This document shows, piece by piece, positions 18,829 to 29,827 of a stretch of DNA of 64,000 nt. Within the stretch, counting starts at the first letter, position 1, and every line of letters begins with the position of its first letter. Position numbers and translations under genes: made by a program. The DNA is from Propionispora sp. 2/2-37 (lineage in GTDB: Bacteria; Bacillota; Negativicutes; Propionisporales; Propionisporaceae), in the NCBI RefSeq assembly GCF_001298735.1, contig NZ_CYSP01000006.1:1-64000 (forward strand). Direction: 5' to 3'. The notes below the pieces were generated by a model. That model worked only from the letters and a program-made list of their open reading frames with translations, was not told where the DNA came from and made no database searches.

Positions 18829-19929
18829 TTGGAAAACATAATGGCAATTATTGCACTGGATGGAAGCGAAGAAAGACTATCGGATATGACCAGGAAAAGG
18901 CATATGGCAGTTTTACCTTTTGGCGGGGAGTATTGTATTATTGATTATCTGTTGTCGAATATGGTGAATTCAGGAATCTGCCGTGTTGGTATATTGCTGC
19001 AGGGGCCGTATCGAACAGTAATAGAATATTTGCGTTCGGGTAAAGAGTGGTACTTGGCAGGTAAACAGGGAGGTTTGTTTTTTTTACCGCCATTTTCCGG
19101 CAGTAATCATAGTGTAGTGAATTTTTATCATAATTTGGATTCGATTGAACAGTGTCAACAGGAGTATCTATTTATTACGGGCAGTACCATTGTTTGCAGT
19201 GTCGACTATCGGGAAGTTGCATCCCTGCACCTGGATAGACAGGCAGATATCACCGTTTTGTACAGCAAAGAGAGCCGGACGGGCGATAATCAGGGTAAGG
19301 AGGCAGTATTTGATGTTGCGAAAGATAATAGAGTACGGAAGGTAAGCTGTGTTTCCTATAACCAGGGAGAACAGAGCGTATCTATGGATATGTATTTCAT
19401 CAGAAAAAGCTTATTTGTTGATCTGCTATGTTCCTGTTACCGGGAAGGCGGCTTGGATCTAGGCTGGGATTGTTTTTGGAAATATGCTGACAGGCTGCGG
19501 ATTTATGGCTGGCAGCATGTCGGCCCGATAGCAAGGATTAACTCCTTAAAATCCTATTACCGGCACCAAATGCAACTGCTGGCAGTAGATGCCTGCCAGC
19601 AGCTTTATCTTAGTGGAAAAAACGTATACACCAAAGCGCAGGATGAACCTCCGGCCTCTTATTTGACGGAAGCTGTTGTTGCCAATGCCCTGATTGCCAA
19701 TGGTTGTGTTGTTGAGGGAAAAGTAGAAAATAGTATTTTGTTTTCCGGAGTTTGTGTTAATAAGGGCGCTGTAGTGAAAAACAGCATTATTATGCCGGGA
19801 TGCAGGATCGAGGAAAATGTACGTTTGGAAAATGTGATTTGTGACCAGAATGTGCATGTCGGCCAGGGCAGACAGTTGCAAGGATCGCAACAAAAACCAT
19901 TGTTTGTGGAGACTATTACCAGTATATAG
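18829..19929 (+). CDS. glgD: GlgD-type ADP-glucose pyrophosphorylase subunit, copy 1
   Basis: 366 residues, homologous to GlgC. The catalytic loop is absent: where GlgC has [12 protein letters not shown], this protein has [33 protein letters not shown] and LRSGKEWYL are the GlgD-typical stretches, with a beta-helix tail (NSILFSGVCVNKGAVVKNSI). In Firmicutes, GlgD forms a heterotetramer with GlgC and tunes its activity. The start is a TTG at 18829, 5 bases after GGGGTGAT; the next in-frame ATG (18841) is too far from it. Probably co-transcribed with glgC1 and glgP1. Confidence 0.92.
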   Translation: MENIMAIIALDGSEERLSDMTRKRHMAVLPFGGEYCIIDYLLSNMVNSGICRVGILLQGPYRTVIEYLRSGKEWYLAGKQGGLFFLPPFSGSNHSVVNFYHNLDSIEQCQQEYLFITGSTIVCSVDYREVASLHLDRQADITVLYSKESRTGDNQGKEAVFDVAKDNRVRKVSCVSYNQGEQSVSMDMYFIRKSLFVDLLCSCYREGGLDLGWDCFWKYADRLRIYGWQHVGPIARINSLKSYYRHQMQLLAVDACQQLYLSGKNVYTKAQDEPPASYLTEAVVANALIANGCVVEGKVENSILFSGVCVNKGAVVKNSIIMPGCRIEENVRLENVICDQNVHVGQGRQLQGSQQKPLFVETITSI

Positions 19930-19975
19930 TCCGACTTGTTTCCTGAAATTTACAGGAGGGAAGGGGAGAGCCGGT

Positions 19976-22405
19976 TTGTATTTTGATAAAGAAAGATTCA
20001 AAGAAGAATTTATTCAAAAATTGCAGTCCATGCAAGGGATGAGTCTGGAGGAAGCCAGCGTGAATGATCAATATCTGGCTTTAGGTGCCACTATTCGGGA
20101 TTATATCAGTCGCAAGTGGATTCAAACCAAAAGACAATATCAGGAAAAAAACGATAAACAAATTTATTATTTTTCCATGGAATTTTTGTTGGGAAAATTG
20201 CTGGATATGAATTTGATTAATATGGGCATTAGAGAAGAATGCCGGGCGGCACTGCAGGAATTAGGGATTGATCTGTCACTGTTGATTGAAGCAGAACCGG
20301 ATGCCGGACTGGGCAACGGAGGTTTAGGAAGGCTGGCGGCCTGCTTGCTGGATTCTATGGCTGCCATGCATCTTCCGGGACATGGGTGCGGTATCCGTTA
20401 TAAATACGGTTTATTCGAGCAGAAAATTGTGGATCATCATCAGGTTGAATTGCCGGACAACTGGTTAAAAGACGGTTATGTCTGGGAGTACCGCAGACCG
20501 GAGAAAAGTGTGGAAGTCCGGTTCTGGGGTCGTGTAACGCAGATTGTGCAACCGGATAAATGGCTGTTTATTCACGAAGATTATGAACCTGTTCTGGCGG
20601 TTCCTTATGATATCCCTATGGTCGGTTATCACAATAATACGGTAAATACGTTGCGGTTATGGAGCGCTGAACCGGCTCAGTTAGATTTTGACCTGTCCTC
20701 TTTTAACCGGGGGGATTATATCCGGGCAGTGGAGTACCGGCATTCGGTGGAACGTATTTCTAAAATTCTCTATCCGGATGACACGCACTATGAGGGACGG
20801 CTTTTGCGGTTAAAACAGCAGTATTTTTTTGTTTCTGCCGGACTGCAAAGTATCCTGAGCGACTATAAGCGAAAAAACCGCCTATGGCAGGGCTTACCGG
20901 ATAAAATTTCCGTCCATATTAATGACACGCATCCGGCGCTGGCTATACCTGAATTGATGCGTCTGTTGATGGATGAGGAGGGGCTGGGCTGGGATGAGGC
21001 CTGGACAATTACTACCAGCACGGTTTCTTATACCAACCATACCACTCTGCCGGAAGCACTGGAACGCTGGCCGGTTGATATGGTAAAAAGTTTGTTGCCG
21101 CGCATCTACATGATTATTTGTGAAATTCACGAACGGCTATGCTATACGATATGGGAACAGACGAAAAACTGGGATTTATTGCGGGAAATTTCTATTATTG
21201 CTGATGGCGAGATCCATATGGCCAGGTTGGCTGTGACAGGCAGTTATAGCGTCAACGGGGTGGCGCAACTCCATACCGATATTCTGAGAAAAAACATTTT
21301 TGCCGGTTTTCACAGCTGGCAGCCGTATAAATTTAATAATAAAACCAACGGCATTACCCATCGGCGCTGGCTGATTAAATCCAATCCGCTGCTGGCGAAG
21401 CTGATTACCGATACAATTGACGGCAGCTGGATAAAATATCCTTGGGATCTGATTCAACTGTTACGCTATACCGATGATGAAGAAGTGCAGCAGCGTTTTT
21501 GTGAGATTAAAAGAAGGAATAAAGAGGCTCTGGCAAAATTTATCAAAAATAAATATCAGATTGCCGTTAGTACCGACTCCATTTTTGATGTGCATGTCAA
21601 GCGGATTCATGCTTATAAACGGCAAATTTTAAATGTGCTGCACATTATGCATTTATATAATCAACTTAAGGAAAATCCGGATTGGGATATAGTACCACGG
21701 ACTTTTATTTTTGGCGGCAAAGCGGCACCGGGGTATTATATTGCTAAACAAACCATTAAATTGATTAATGTTTTGGCAGAAATTATCAATCATGACAACA
21801 GTATTCAGGGGAAGCTGAAGGTCGTGTTTCTGGAAAACTATAGTGTGTCTCTTGCCGAGTTGGTGGTACCTGCCGCTGATGTCAGTGAACAGATATCCAC
21901 AGCCAGCAAAGAAGCTTCTGGTACGGGAAATATGAAATTTATGATGAATGGTGCCGTTACAATCGGTACAATGGATGGAGCCAATATTGACATAAAAAAT
22001 GCAGTTGGCGATTCTGATATTGTCATTTTTGGACTGACTGCCCAGCAGGTGTTTGATTACTATGCTTTTGGCGGCTATAATGCCTGGGATATATATCATA
22101 ATGACAGCCGCATCAAAAGGGTATTGGATGAATTGATCAATGGATTTTTTCCTAACGAAAAAGAAGAGTTCCGGCCTTTATATAACGATCTGTTGCCTAA
22201 TAATGATGAATACTTTGTTTTAAAGGATTTTTCCGGTTATAGTGAAGCGCAGCGGATAGTGGACAACAAATTTCGCAACAAGCAGGGATGGTGCAGTATG
22301 GCTCTTGCTAATATTGCTCATTCCGGCATATTTTCCAGTGACCGGATGGCTTCAGAATACTCCGTAGGTATTTGGAAAATTAAGCCGCATATTATTACAG
22401 GCTAA
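19976..22405 (+). CDS. glgP: Glycogen/starch phosphorylase, copy 1
   Basis: 809 residues, GT35. Phosphorolyses alpha-1,4 glucan ends to glucose-1-phosphate. The PLP-binding lysine is Lys654 in EASGTGNMKFMMNGAV; the N-terminal SMEFLLGKLL, the glucan-site DAGLGNGGLGRLAACLLDSM and HINDTHPALAIPELMRLL are all intact. The start is TTG at 19976, preceded by AGGGGAG; the open frame extends further upstream into glgD1, but the N-terminus aligns with the third copy from here. Ends at a strong terminator, so glgC1-glgD1-glgP1 appears to be one transcription unit. Confidence 0.95.
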   Translation: MYFDKERFKEEFIQKLQSMQGMSLEEASVNDQYLALGATIRDYISRKWIQTKRQYQEKNDKQIYYFSMEFLLGKLLDMNLINMGIREECRAALQELGIDLSLLIEAEPDAGLGNGGLGRLAACLLDSMAAMHLPGHGCGIRYKYGLFEQKIVDHHQVELPDNWLKDGYVWEYRRPEKSVEVRFWGRVTQIVQPDKWLFIHEDYEPVLAVPYDIPMVGYHNNTVNTLRLWSAEPAQLDFDLSSFNRGDYIRAVEYRHSVERISKILYPDDTHYEGRLLRLKQQYFFVSAGLQSILSDYKRKNRLWQGLPDKISVHINDTHPALAIPELMRLLMDEEGLGWDEAWTITTSTVSYTNHTTLPEALERWPVDMVKSLLPRIYMIICEIHERLCYTIWEQTKNWDLLREISIIADGEIHMARLAVTGSYSVNGVAQLHTDILRKNIFAGFHSWQPYKFNNKTNGITHRRWLIKSNPLLAKLITDTIDGSWIKYPWDLIQLLRYTDDEEVQQRFCEIKRRNKEALAKFIKNKYQIAVSTDSIFDVHVKRIHAYKRQILNVLHIMHLYNQLKENPDWDIVPRTFIFGGKAAPGYYIAKQTIKLINVLAEIINHDNSIQGKLKVVFLENYSVSLAELVVPAADVSEQISTASKEASGTGNMKFMMNGAVTIGTMDGANIDIKNAVGDSDIVIFGLTAQQVFDYYAFGGYNAWDIYHNDSRIKRVLDELINGFFPNEKEEFRPLYNDLLPNNDEYFVLKDFSGYSEAQRIVDNKFRNKQGWCSMALANIAHSGIFSSDRMASEYSVGIWKIKPHIITG

Positions 22406-22406
22406 A

Positions 22407-22445
22407 CAAAAGAAGGAGTGCCGCTCGCTGGCACTCCTTCTTTTG
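22407..22445 (+). terminator. Terminator after glgP copy 1
   Basis: A perfect 16-bp stem, CAAAAGAAGGAGTGCC with GGCACTCCTTCTTTTG, loop GCTCGCT. The right arm itself ends in a T-rich run. Confidence 0.85.
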
Positions 22446-22545
22446 TTGTTGTTTTAGGCGGATGAAAGTAGAACGGTATAAATTATTGCTGTGCCAGATA
22501 AAATAAAGGTTGAGGGTCTATAGAGGTCAGTTAAGGAGGATTATC

Positions 22546-25110
22546 ATGAATTTTAGTAAGGAAATCTTAAAAAAAACGCGTTCTTTCAGCATGAATCATT
22601 CTGAACCGATAAGCGAAAGACCGGTAGATATTCCGCCCTTTTCCGCTATGCCGGTTACTAAGGAACGTTTCCGGCAGGAGTATATAACCAAACTGGAATT
22701 GATGTACGGTGATGATGCAGGGCATACTTCGAGTTTGGAAAAATATAATGCATTAGTTTCATTGGTCAGGGATTATTTGGCACAGCAGTGGAAAAAGACG
22801 CGGGCGCACTATCGCCGTACCGGTACAAAACAGGTCTATTATTTTTCCATAGAATTTTTGTTAGGGCGATTACTGGGAGCAAATCTATTTAATTTGGGTT
22901 TAACGGAAATATGTCGAGAGGCTTTGGCGGAACTTAACATTGATTTACATGAACTGGAAAAAATTGAAGAGGATCCCGGGCTGGGAAATGGCGGTCTGGG
23001 ACGGCTGGCTGCCTGTTATCTGGATTCTATGGCCGCAAAAAATCTGCCCGGACATGGGATGGGAATCCGTTATCGTTATGGATTGTTTGAACAGCGGATT
23101 ATTGACGGATACCAGCGGGAATTTACCGATGACTGGCTGATGGATGGCTTTTACTGGGATATACGCAAACCTGCCGAGGCGGTGGAGGTTAGGTTTGGCG
23201 GCAGGGTAAGAATCAAGAGCAACGGCAAAACGCAGTATATTCATGAAAACTATGAAACGGTGCTGGCGGTCCCTTATGATGTCCCGGTTGCCGGTTATCG
23301 CAACGGACTGGTTAATACGCTGCGTTTATGGAGCGCAGAAGCCAAGCTTAGTGATATAGCCTGCCATTCTGACGAAAGCAAGGATTGTCAAAAGGCAGTG
23401 GAGTTTAATCATGCCGTGGAAGAGATATCGAACATCCTGTATCCGGACGATACCACTTATGAGGGAAAAGTATTGCGCTTAAAACAACAGTATTTTCTGG
23501 TATCAGCCGGATTGCAAAGTATTTTGCGCAACTATAAAGAGCAGAACGGACATCTTAAAGAATTGCCGCAAAAAATAGCCATTCATATCAATGACACGCA
23601 TCCGGTGTTAACCATACCCGAACTGATGCGTATATTGATAGATGAGGAAAAGCTGGAGTGGGATGAGGCATGGAAGATAACGGTGGAAACCATCTCTTAT
23701 ACTAATCATACTATTTTGCCGGAAGCGTTGGAAAAATGGCCGGTTGATTTGTTTAAACAGGTATTGCCGCGAATTTATATGATTGTAGAGGAAATTAACG
23801 AGGGCTTTTGCCGTTCTTTGTGGGAACGGTATCCGGGAGAGTGGGACAGGATCAGTGCCATGGCGGTTATTTCCTATGGGCAGGTGCATATGGCGCACTT
23901 GGCGATCGCCGGGAGCCATAGTGTAAATGGAGTGGCTGCGCTGCATACAGAGATATTGAAACATAAAGTGATGCGGCTCTTTTATGAGTTTTCCCCTGAA
24001 AAATTTAATAATAAGACCAATGGCGTGACGCAGCGCCGCTGGCTGGCTCAGTGCAACCCGCCGGTGGCAGCGCTCATAACGGATACGATCGGTGCGGAAT
24101 GGATCGAGTCACCACAACATTTAATCAAATTAAAACAGTATGTGGAGGATTCCGGTTTTCAACAATATCTGTCCAGAGCTAAATTGCAAAATAAGGTCAT
24201 GCTGGCCAAATACATTAAAGGGAAATATGATATTTCGCTTGACATAAATTCCATTTTTGATGCCCATATCAAACGCATTCATGCCTATAAGCGCCAAACG
24301 CTTAATATCCTGCATATTATGGATCTGTATAACCGGCTGAAAGATAATCCCCTGCTGGATATCACTCCCCGTACGTTTATTTTTGGCGGTAAAGCGGCCA
24401 GCAATTACCATATTGCCAAAGCGACCATTAAATTGATCAACAGTCTGGCGCAAACGGTGAATAATGACAAAAGTATTCATGACAAAATTAAAATAATCTT
24501 TATGGAAAACTATAATGTATCGCTGGCCGAACTGATTATTCCGGCGTCCGATGTCAGTGAACAAATTCCCACGGCCAGCTATGAAGCATCTGGAACCGGC
24601 AATATGAAATTTATGATGAACGGTGCCGTTACCATTGGTACGCTGGATGGGGCCAATATTGAAATAAAAAATGCGGTAGGTGAAGAAAATATCATTGTAT
24701 TTGGTCTGACGGCCGATGAAGTGCTCCAATATTACCGGTATGGGGGGTATAACCCCTGGGATGTATATAATAGTGATCAGCGGGTTAGGACTGTTGTGGA
24801 ACAACTGATTAACGGATTTTTACCTGCGGGCAAAGAGGTATTCCGGGATCATTATGACAGTTTGTTGCATCAGGGTGATCATTTTTTTGTATTAAAGGAT
24901 TTTGCTTCCTATGTACAGGCGCAAAATATTTTGGAAGAACGATTTAGAAATAAAGCAAGATGGCTGAAAATGTGCGCCTGTAACATTGCTCACTCCGGAG
25001 CTTTTTCCAGTGACAGGACGTTTTCAGAATATGCTGCAGAAATCTGGGGTGTGAGACCGCAGCGGCTCGGGAACGGAAACGGGAACCGGAGTACCGGACC
25101 GGTCAATTAA
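22546..25110 (+). CDS. glgP: Glycogen/starch phosphorylase, copy 2
   Basis: 854 residues, the longest of the three. About 35 extra N-terminal residues precede the shared RFRQEYITKLELMYG start, and there is a basic, Asn/Gly-rich C-terminal tail (GNGNGNRSTGPVN). The PLP lysine is Lys688 in EASGTGNMKFMMNGAV. GlgP1 and GlgP3 share the segment RRPEKSVEVR/RRGDRAVEVR where this copy has RKPAEAVEVR, and it also differs in the linker after LRLWSAEA. It is therefore the most divergent copy and may prefer a different glucan or have its own control. ATG at 22546, after AAGGAGGA. It stands alone between a terminator and a 167-base gap. Confidence 0.95.
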   Translation: MNFSKEILKKTRSFSMNHSEPISERPVDIPPFSAMPVTKERFRQEYITKLELMYGDDAGHTSSLEKYNALVSLVRDYLAQQWKKTRAHYRRTGTKQVYYFSIEFLLGRLLGANLFNLGLTEICREALAELNIDLHELEKIEEDPGLGNGGLGRLAACYLDSMAAKNLPGHGMGIRYRYGLFEQRIIDGYQREFTDDWLMDGFYWDIRKPAEAVEVRFGGRVRIKSNGKTQYIHENYETVLAVPYDVPVAGYRNGLVNTLRLWSAEAKLSDIACHSDESKDCQKAVEFNHAVEEISNILYPDDTTYEGKVLRLKQQYFLVSAGLQSILRNYKEQNGHLKELPQKIAIHINDTHPVLTIPELMRILIDEEKLEWDEAWKITVETISYTNHTILPEALEKWPVDLFKQVLPRIYMIVEEINEGFCRSLWERYPGEWDRISAMAVISYGQVHMAHLAIAGSHSVNGVAALHTEILKHKVMRLFYEFSPEKFNNKTNGVTQRRWLAQCNPPVAALITDTIGAEWIESPQHLIKLKQYVEDSGFQQYLSRAKLQNKVMLAKYIKGKYDISLDINSIFDAHIKRIHAYKRQTLNILHIMDLYNRLKDNPLLDITPRTFIFGGKAASNYHIAKATIKLINSLAQTVNNDKSIHDKIKIIFMENYNVSLAELIIPASDVSEQIPTASYEASGTGNMKFMMNGAVTIGTLDGANIEIKNAVGEENIIVFGLTADEVLQYYRYGGYNPWDVYNSDQRVRTVVEQLINGFLPAGKEVFRDHYDSLLHQGDHFFVLKDFASYVQAQNILEERFRNKARWLKMCACNIAHSGAFSSDRTFSEYAAEIWGVRPQRLGNGNGNRSTGPVN

Positions 25111-25277
25111 AAAAACATAAACAAAGAGAAAGAAGTCGGGCTGCTGTAGTGGGCAGCTCTTTACATTTGTAGAAAATCCAGGGAGAATAGCAGGAATTTT
25201 CTTAATTTCCAGCGAATGACTAGCATATAACCTAGTTGAGTTTATAGAGGATATCCTACAGCGCTGGAGGGTCAAAT

Positions 25278-27731
25278 ATGGCCAAAGTGGATCGAACGCC
25301 CATGGGGGAAGTGGAAAAGTTCAAGGTGGATTTTTTATATAAACTGCAAACTCTCCACGGCAAAGAACTTGACGAATCAAGCCTAAATGATAAGTATGCC
25401 GCCCTTGTTGGGGTTCTCAAAGACCGTATTAGTCGGAATTGGGTTGCTACCAATCATGACTACAGTACACGAGGGCGCAAGCAGGTCTATTATTTTTCGA
25501 TGGAATTTTTACTGGGCAAACTGTTGCCGGTGTATTTGATCAACATGGGACTTTATGATATTTGCCGCGAGGCTTTGTCGGAACTGGGAATTGAACTAAA
25601 AGAACTTGAACAGGAAGAGCCGGATGCCGGGCTGGGGAATGGCGGCTTAGGCCGGTTAGCAGCTTGTTTTATGGATTCGGTTGCCGCGTTAAAGCTACCC
25701 GGACATGGTAACGGCATCCGGTATCGCTATGGTCTGTTTGAACAGAAAATTGTTGACGGCAACCAAGTGGAACTTCCCGATAATTGGCTGAAAGATGGTT
25801 ATGCCTGGGAGTACCGCCGGGGGGACCGGGCTGTAGAGGTGCGATTCGGGGGCATGGTTCGTTTGGAACCTGGGTATAATAATAAACTGTCCGTTATTCA
25901 CGAAAACTATGAAACGGTGCTGGCGGTGCCTTATGATATTCCCCTTATTGGGCATGAAAATCATACGGTCAATACGTTACGGCTGTGGAATGCCGAACCG
26001 GTTGAAGAAGAGTTTGACCTGCCGACATTTAACCGCGGCGATTACCTAAAGGCTGTGGAATACAAACATTCTGTTGAGCGGATATCTAAAATACTATATC
26101 CGGAGGATAATTTTTATGAGGGGCGGGTATTAAGGCTAAAACAACAGTATTTTTTTGTATCGGCAGGGCTGCAAAGCATTATCCGCCGTTTTAAGAAAAA
26201 CAGGCGTTCTATTCGGAATTTGGCCGATAAGATCACCGTTCATATTAATGATACACATCCGGCGGTGGCTATCCCGGAACTTATGCGAATTCTGATGGAT
26301 GAAGAAAGGATGGGCTGGGATGATGCCTGGAAAATTACCACACATACCGTTTCCTATACTAATCATACCATCCTGCCGGAAGCCCTCGAAACATGGCCTG
26401 TTGATATGTTCAGAGAACTGCTGCCACGTATTTATATGATTGTGGAAGAGATCAACGAGCGGTATTGCCGGCAGCTTTGGATAAAGTATCCGGGCCAGTG
26501 GGGTAAAATTGCCCAAATGGCCATTGTGGCCGACGGACAGGTGCATATGGCCCGACTGGCCGTGGTTGGCAGTTTCAGCGTCAATGGTGTGGCCGCTTTG
26601 CATACGGAAATCATAAAAAAACATTTGTTCCAGCATTACTATGACCATACCCCGCATAAATTTAATAATAAAACCAATGGTATTACTCATCGCCGTTGGC
26701 TGCTCAGCGCTAATCCGGGCTTGTCCGCATTGCTGACGGAGACGATCGGAAAGAGCTGGATCGAACATCCGGAAGATCTGGTTAACCTGTTGAAGTATGA
26801 CGGCGATGCGGGTTTTCAGGAACGGCTTAGACAAGTGAAAATGGCCAATAAAGAAAATCTGGCAAAGTTCATTAAAGCTCATTATGGCATTGCCGTAGAG
26901 GAGTCTTCCATATTTGATGTGCAGATTAAGCGCATCCACGCCTATAAACGGCAGTTGCTGAATGTTTTGCGCATTATGGATTTATATAACCGTCTTAGGG
27001 AGAATCCGGATCTCGATATCATGCCGCGTACCTTCATTTTTGCCGGCAAGGCTGCGCCGGGGTATTATCTGGCCAAGCAAATTATAAAATTAATTAATGT
27101 GCTGGCCAACCAGATTAACAGGGATGAACGGATCAAGGAAAAAATCAAGGTGGTATTTTTAGAAAACTATAGTGTTTCTCTGGGAGAAATGATTTTTCCC
27201 GCCGCTGATGTCAGTGAGCAAATATCAACGGCCAGCAAGGAAGCGTCCGGAACGGGAAACATGAAGTTTATGCTCAATGGTGCCGTTACCGTTGGAACGA
27301 TGGACGGTGCTAATGTGGAAATTCATCAGGCGGTGGGTGATGACAATATGTTTATTTTTGGGCTGAGCTCCGATCAGGTGATTGACTGGCAGCGTTATGG
27401 CGGTTATAGGGCCTATGAAGTTTATAATAACGACATCCGCCTCAAAACCGTGCTGGATCAAATGCTCAGCGGGTTCCTTCCCGGCGGCAGGGATGAGTTC
27501 CGGGTTATTCATGACTCGTTAATCCGGGATAATGATGAATTTTTTGTTTTGAAAGATTTTGCTGATTATGCCGATACGCAGGAGCGTCTGGACAGGACGT
27601 TTCGGAATCAGCGGCAATGGGCGAAGATGAGCATCCATAATATTGCCCATGCCGGGATATTTTCCAGTGACCGCAGCATAGCTGAATACGCCATTGGAAT
27701 CTGGAATATTAAACCGGTAGAAATTGTTTAA
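25278..27731 (+). CDS. glgP: Glycogen/starch phosphorylase, copy 3
   Basis: 817 residues, closest to copy 1 in sequence. The PLP lysine is Lys663 in EASGTGNMKFMLNGAV; the N-terminal VYYFSMEFLLGKLL and HINDTHPAVAIPELM motifs are intact. ATG after CTGGAGGG. The intergenic region before it carries a GCAGGAATTTTC...GCGAATGA motif at 25190-25219, seen in similar form before two other genes. Followed after 150 bases by glgB. Confidence 0.95.
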   Translation: MAKVDRTPMGEVEKFKVDFLYKLQTLHGKELDESSLNDKYAALVGVLKDRISRNWVATNHDYSTRGRKQVYYFSMEFLLGKLLPVYLINMGLYDICREALSELGIELKELEQEEPDAGLGNGGLGRLAACFMDSVAALKLPGHGNGIRYRYGLFEQKIVDGNQVELPDNWLKDGYAWEYRRGDRAVEVRFGGMVRLEPGYNNKLSVIHENYETVLAVPYDIPLIGHENHTVNTLRLWNAEPVEEEFDLPTFNRGDYLKAVEYKHSVERISKILYPEDNFYEGRVLRLKQQYFFVSAGLQSIIRRFKKNRRSIRNLADKITVHINDTHPAVAIPELMRILMDEERMGWDDAWKITTHTVSYTNHTILPEALETWPVDMFRELLPRIYMIVEEINERYCRQLWIKYPGQWGKIAQMAIVADGQVHMARLAVVGSFSVNGVAALHTEIIKKHLFQHYYDHTPHKFNNKTNGITHRRWLLSANPGLSALLTETIGKSWIEHPEDLVNLLKYDGDAGFQERLRQVKMANKENLAKFIKAHYGIAVEESSIFDVQIKRIHAYKRQLLNVLRIMDLYNRLRENPDLDIMPRTFIFAGKAAPGYYLAKQIIKLINVLANQINRDERIKEKIKVVFLENYSVSLGEMIFPAADVSEQISTASKEASGTGNMKFMLNGAVTVGTMDGANVEIHQAVGDDNMFIFGLSSDQVIDWQRYGGYRAYEVYNNDIRLKTVLDQMLSGFLPGGRDEFRVIHDSLIRDNDEFFVLKDFADYADTQERLDRTFRNQRQWAKMSIHNIAHAGIFSSDRSIAEYAIGIWNIKPVEIV

Positions 27732-27766
27732 AATAATCTAACAGGGTATGCAAGATGGAACACTGT

Positions 27767-27818
27767 CAAGGAGATATAGCTGCAAGCCAATTGCCGTCGT
27801 GTCTCCTTGTTTGTTTTC
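27767..27818 (+). terminator. Possible terminator between glgP copy 3 and glgB
   Basis: CAAGGAGA at 27767 pairs with TCTCCTTG at 27802-27809 around a 27-base loop, followed by TTTGTTTTC. The large loop makes it doubtful. Confidence 0.4.
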
Positions 27819-27881
27819 TGCCGGGCATTTTCGTTAAAGCGGCAGCCGGTACACCGCAACATCTGGTGAGGAGGGCTAAAA

Positions 27882-29807
27882 ATGGACATCTCCATGCTAT
27901 CGGAAGAAGATTTGTATTTATTTCATGAGGGAAGTAATTTTCGCAGTTATCAAATGCTGGGGGCACATGTGCTTACATGTGACGGGGCGGCCGGCGTAAG
28001 ATTTGCGGTCTGGGCGCCAAATGCCAGGGAAGTGCATGTAGTTGGCGATTTTAATGTTTGGGACGGGCAGGCCCATAGCATGCGGCGCGTCGGGGAATCC
28101 GGAATATGGGAGTTATTTATTCCGGAACTAACTGTTGGTGATTTATACAAATATGAAGTACATAGTCTTGACGGCAGCAAATTTTTAAAAGCAGATCCTT
28201 ATGGCTTTTATTCGCAGTTACGGCCGGATACAGCTTCCGTTGTTTGGGACTTGTCTGATTATGCCTGGCAGGACGGTGTCTGGCAGGCTGACAAGCGTGA
28301 GCAAAACATTTTGGAAAAACCGGTTTTAATTTATGAAGTTCACCTGGGCTCATGGCGGTGTAAAGCGGACAATAAATGGATGAACTACCGGGAATTTGCC
28401 GGGCAATTGGTTGAGTATGTCCTTGAAATGGGCTATACCCATATTGAACTGTTGCCGCTTGCCGAACATCCGCTGGATGCATCCTGGGGCTATCAGTCCA
28501 CCGGCTACTTCTCGGTTACCAGCCGCTACGGTACACCGCAGGATTTTATGTACTTGGTGGACTTGTGCCATCAGCAGGGCATCGGTGTTATCTTGGACTG
28601 GGTTCCCGGTCATTTTTGCAAGGACGCTCATGGACTGCGCCTTTTTGACGGTACCTATCTGTATGAATCGGATAATCCGCAACGCCGTGAAAATGAGGAA
28701 TGGGGGACTTGTAACTTTGATTTCGGCCGGCCGGAAGTAAGAAGCTTTCTGATATCCAATGCATTGTTCTGGCTGGATGTATATCATATTGACGGCCTGC
28801 GGGTTGATGCCGTTGCCAACATGTTGTATCTCAATTATGGCAAGAAGGAAGGGGAGTGGTCGCCGAATCAATACGGGGAAAACGGCAACCTGGATGCCAT
28901 GCATTTGCTTAAACGGGCAAATGAGGTGATTTTTCAGCATCATCCCGGTGTCATGATGATTGCAGAAGAGTCTACCTCCTGGCCGATGATATCCTGGCCA
29001 ACCCATGTTGGCGGCATGGGCTTCAATTTTAAATGGAATATGGGGTGGATGAATGACATGCTGCGCTATATGGCTGTAGACCCGCTTTACCGCAAGGAGA
29101 ACCATAATCTGATTACTTTTTCGTTAATGTATGCTTTTTCCGAAAATTTCATCTTACCCTTGTCTCATGATGAAGTAGTTCATCTGAAAAAATCATTATT
29201 GGATAAAATGCCGGGAGATTATTGGCAGAAATTTGCCAACCTAAGAGCTTTTTATGGATACTGGATGACACATCCGGGTAAAAAGTTATTGTTCATGGGC
29301 GGAGAGTTTGGCCAGTTTAGCGAATGGCAGTATCAATACAGTTTGGACTGGCATTTGCTCAATTATGACATGCATCGGAATTTGCAGCAGTATGTACGGG
29401 ATTTGAATCGTTTCTACCGGAATGAGGCGGCCCTGTGGGAAATTGATTTTAAGTGGAACGGATTTCAGTGGATTGAATGCAATGATTATATGCAAAGTAT
29501 TCTCAGCTTTATTCGCCGGGGGCATGATCCGGGGCAGTTTGTGATTGTGATATGCAATTTTACACCTGTGGTGAGGGAAGAGTATCGCATTGGGGTTCCG
29601 GAAGCCGGTTTTTATCGGGAGGTATTTAACAGTGACAATGAAGTTTATGGAGGATCGGGCCAGAAAAATCAGGTACCGGTAGAAGCCGAGCCGGTTGCCT
29701 GGAATCACCAGCCATACTCGTTGTTACTGCGGATTCCTCCGCTAGCTACGGTATACTTGAAGCTGATCGGGAAAGGAGAACAGGAAAGTGGATTGAGTGC
29801 TGTTTAG
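27882..29807 (+). CDS. glgB: 1,4-alpha-glucan branching enzyme
   Basis: 641 residues, GH13. Cuts alpha-1,4 chains and rejoins them as alpha-1,6 branches. The N-terminal CBM48-type domain contains [21 protein letters not shown]. The catalytic barrel has Asp309 in [13 protein letters not shown], Glu362 in MIAEEST and the third aspartate in [10 protein letters not shown]. The C-terminal beta domain ends in [21 protein letters not shown] after GGTGAGGAGGG. Leads the second glycogen set, glgB-glgC2-glgD2-glgA, with tight spacing. Confidence 0.96.
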   Translation: MDISMLSEEDLYLFHEGSNFRSYQMLGAHVLTCDGAAGVRFAVWAPNAREVHVVGDFNVWDGQAHSMRRVGESGIWELFIPELTVGDLYKYEVHSLDGSKFLKADPYGFYSQLRPDTASVVWDLSDYAWQDGVWQADKREQNILEKPVLIYEVHLGSWRCKADNKWMNYREFAGQLVEYVLEMGYTHIELLPLAEHPLDASWGYQSTGYFSVTSRYGTPQDFMYLVDLCHQQGIGVILDWVPGHFCKDAHGLRLFDGTYLYESDNPQRRENEEWGTCNFDFGRPEVRSFLISNALFWLDVYHIDGLRVDAVANMLYLNYGKKEGEWSPNQYGENGNLDAMHLLKRANEVIFQHHPGVMMIAEESTSWPMISWPTHVGGMGFNFKWNMGWMNDMLRYMAVDPLYRKENHNLITFSLMYAFSENFILPLSHDEVVHLKKSLLDKMPGDYWQKFANLRAFYGYWMTHPGKKLLFMGGEFGQFSEWQYQYSLDWHLLNYDMHRNLQQYVRDLNRFYRNEAALWEIDFKWNGFQWIECNDYMQSILSFIRRGHDPGQFVIVICNFTPVVREEYRIGVPEAGFYREVFNSDNEVYGGSGQKNQVPVEAEPVAWNHQPYSLLLRIPPLATVYLKLIGKGEQESGLSAV

Positions 29808-29827
29808 TATTAGGAGGGGGCGAGCGT

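Noticed and set aside
19841-19975. Upstream extension of glgP copy 1 giving an 854-residue frame
   Set aside because: The extra 45 residues lie inside glgD1, have no ribosome site and do not align with the other phosphorylases; the TTG at 19976 has a good site.
24130-24804. 224-residue minus-strand open frame within glgP copy 2, with similar ones in the other glgP copies
   Set aside because: The same antisense frame recurs because the underlying phosphorylase sequence is conserved; no independent evidence of coding.
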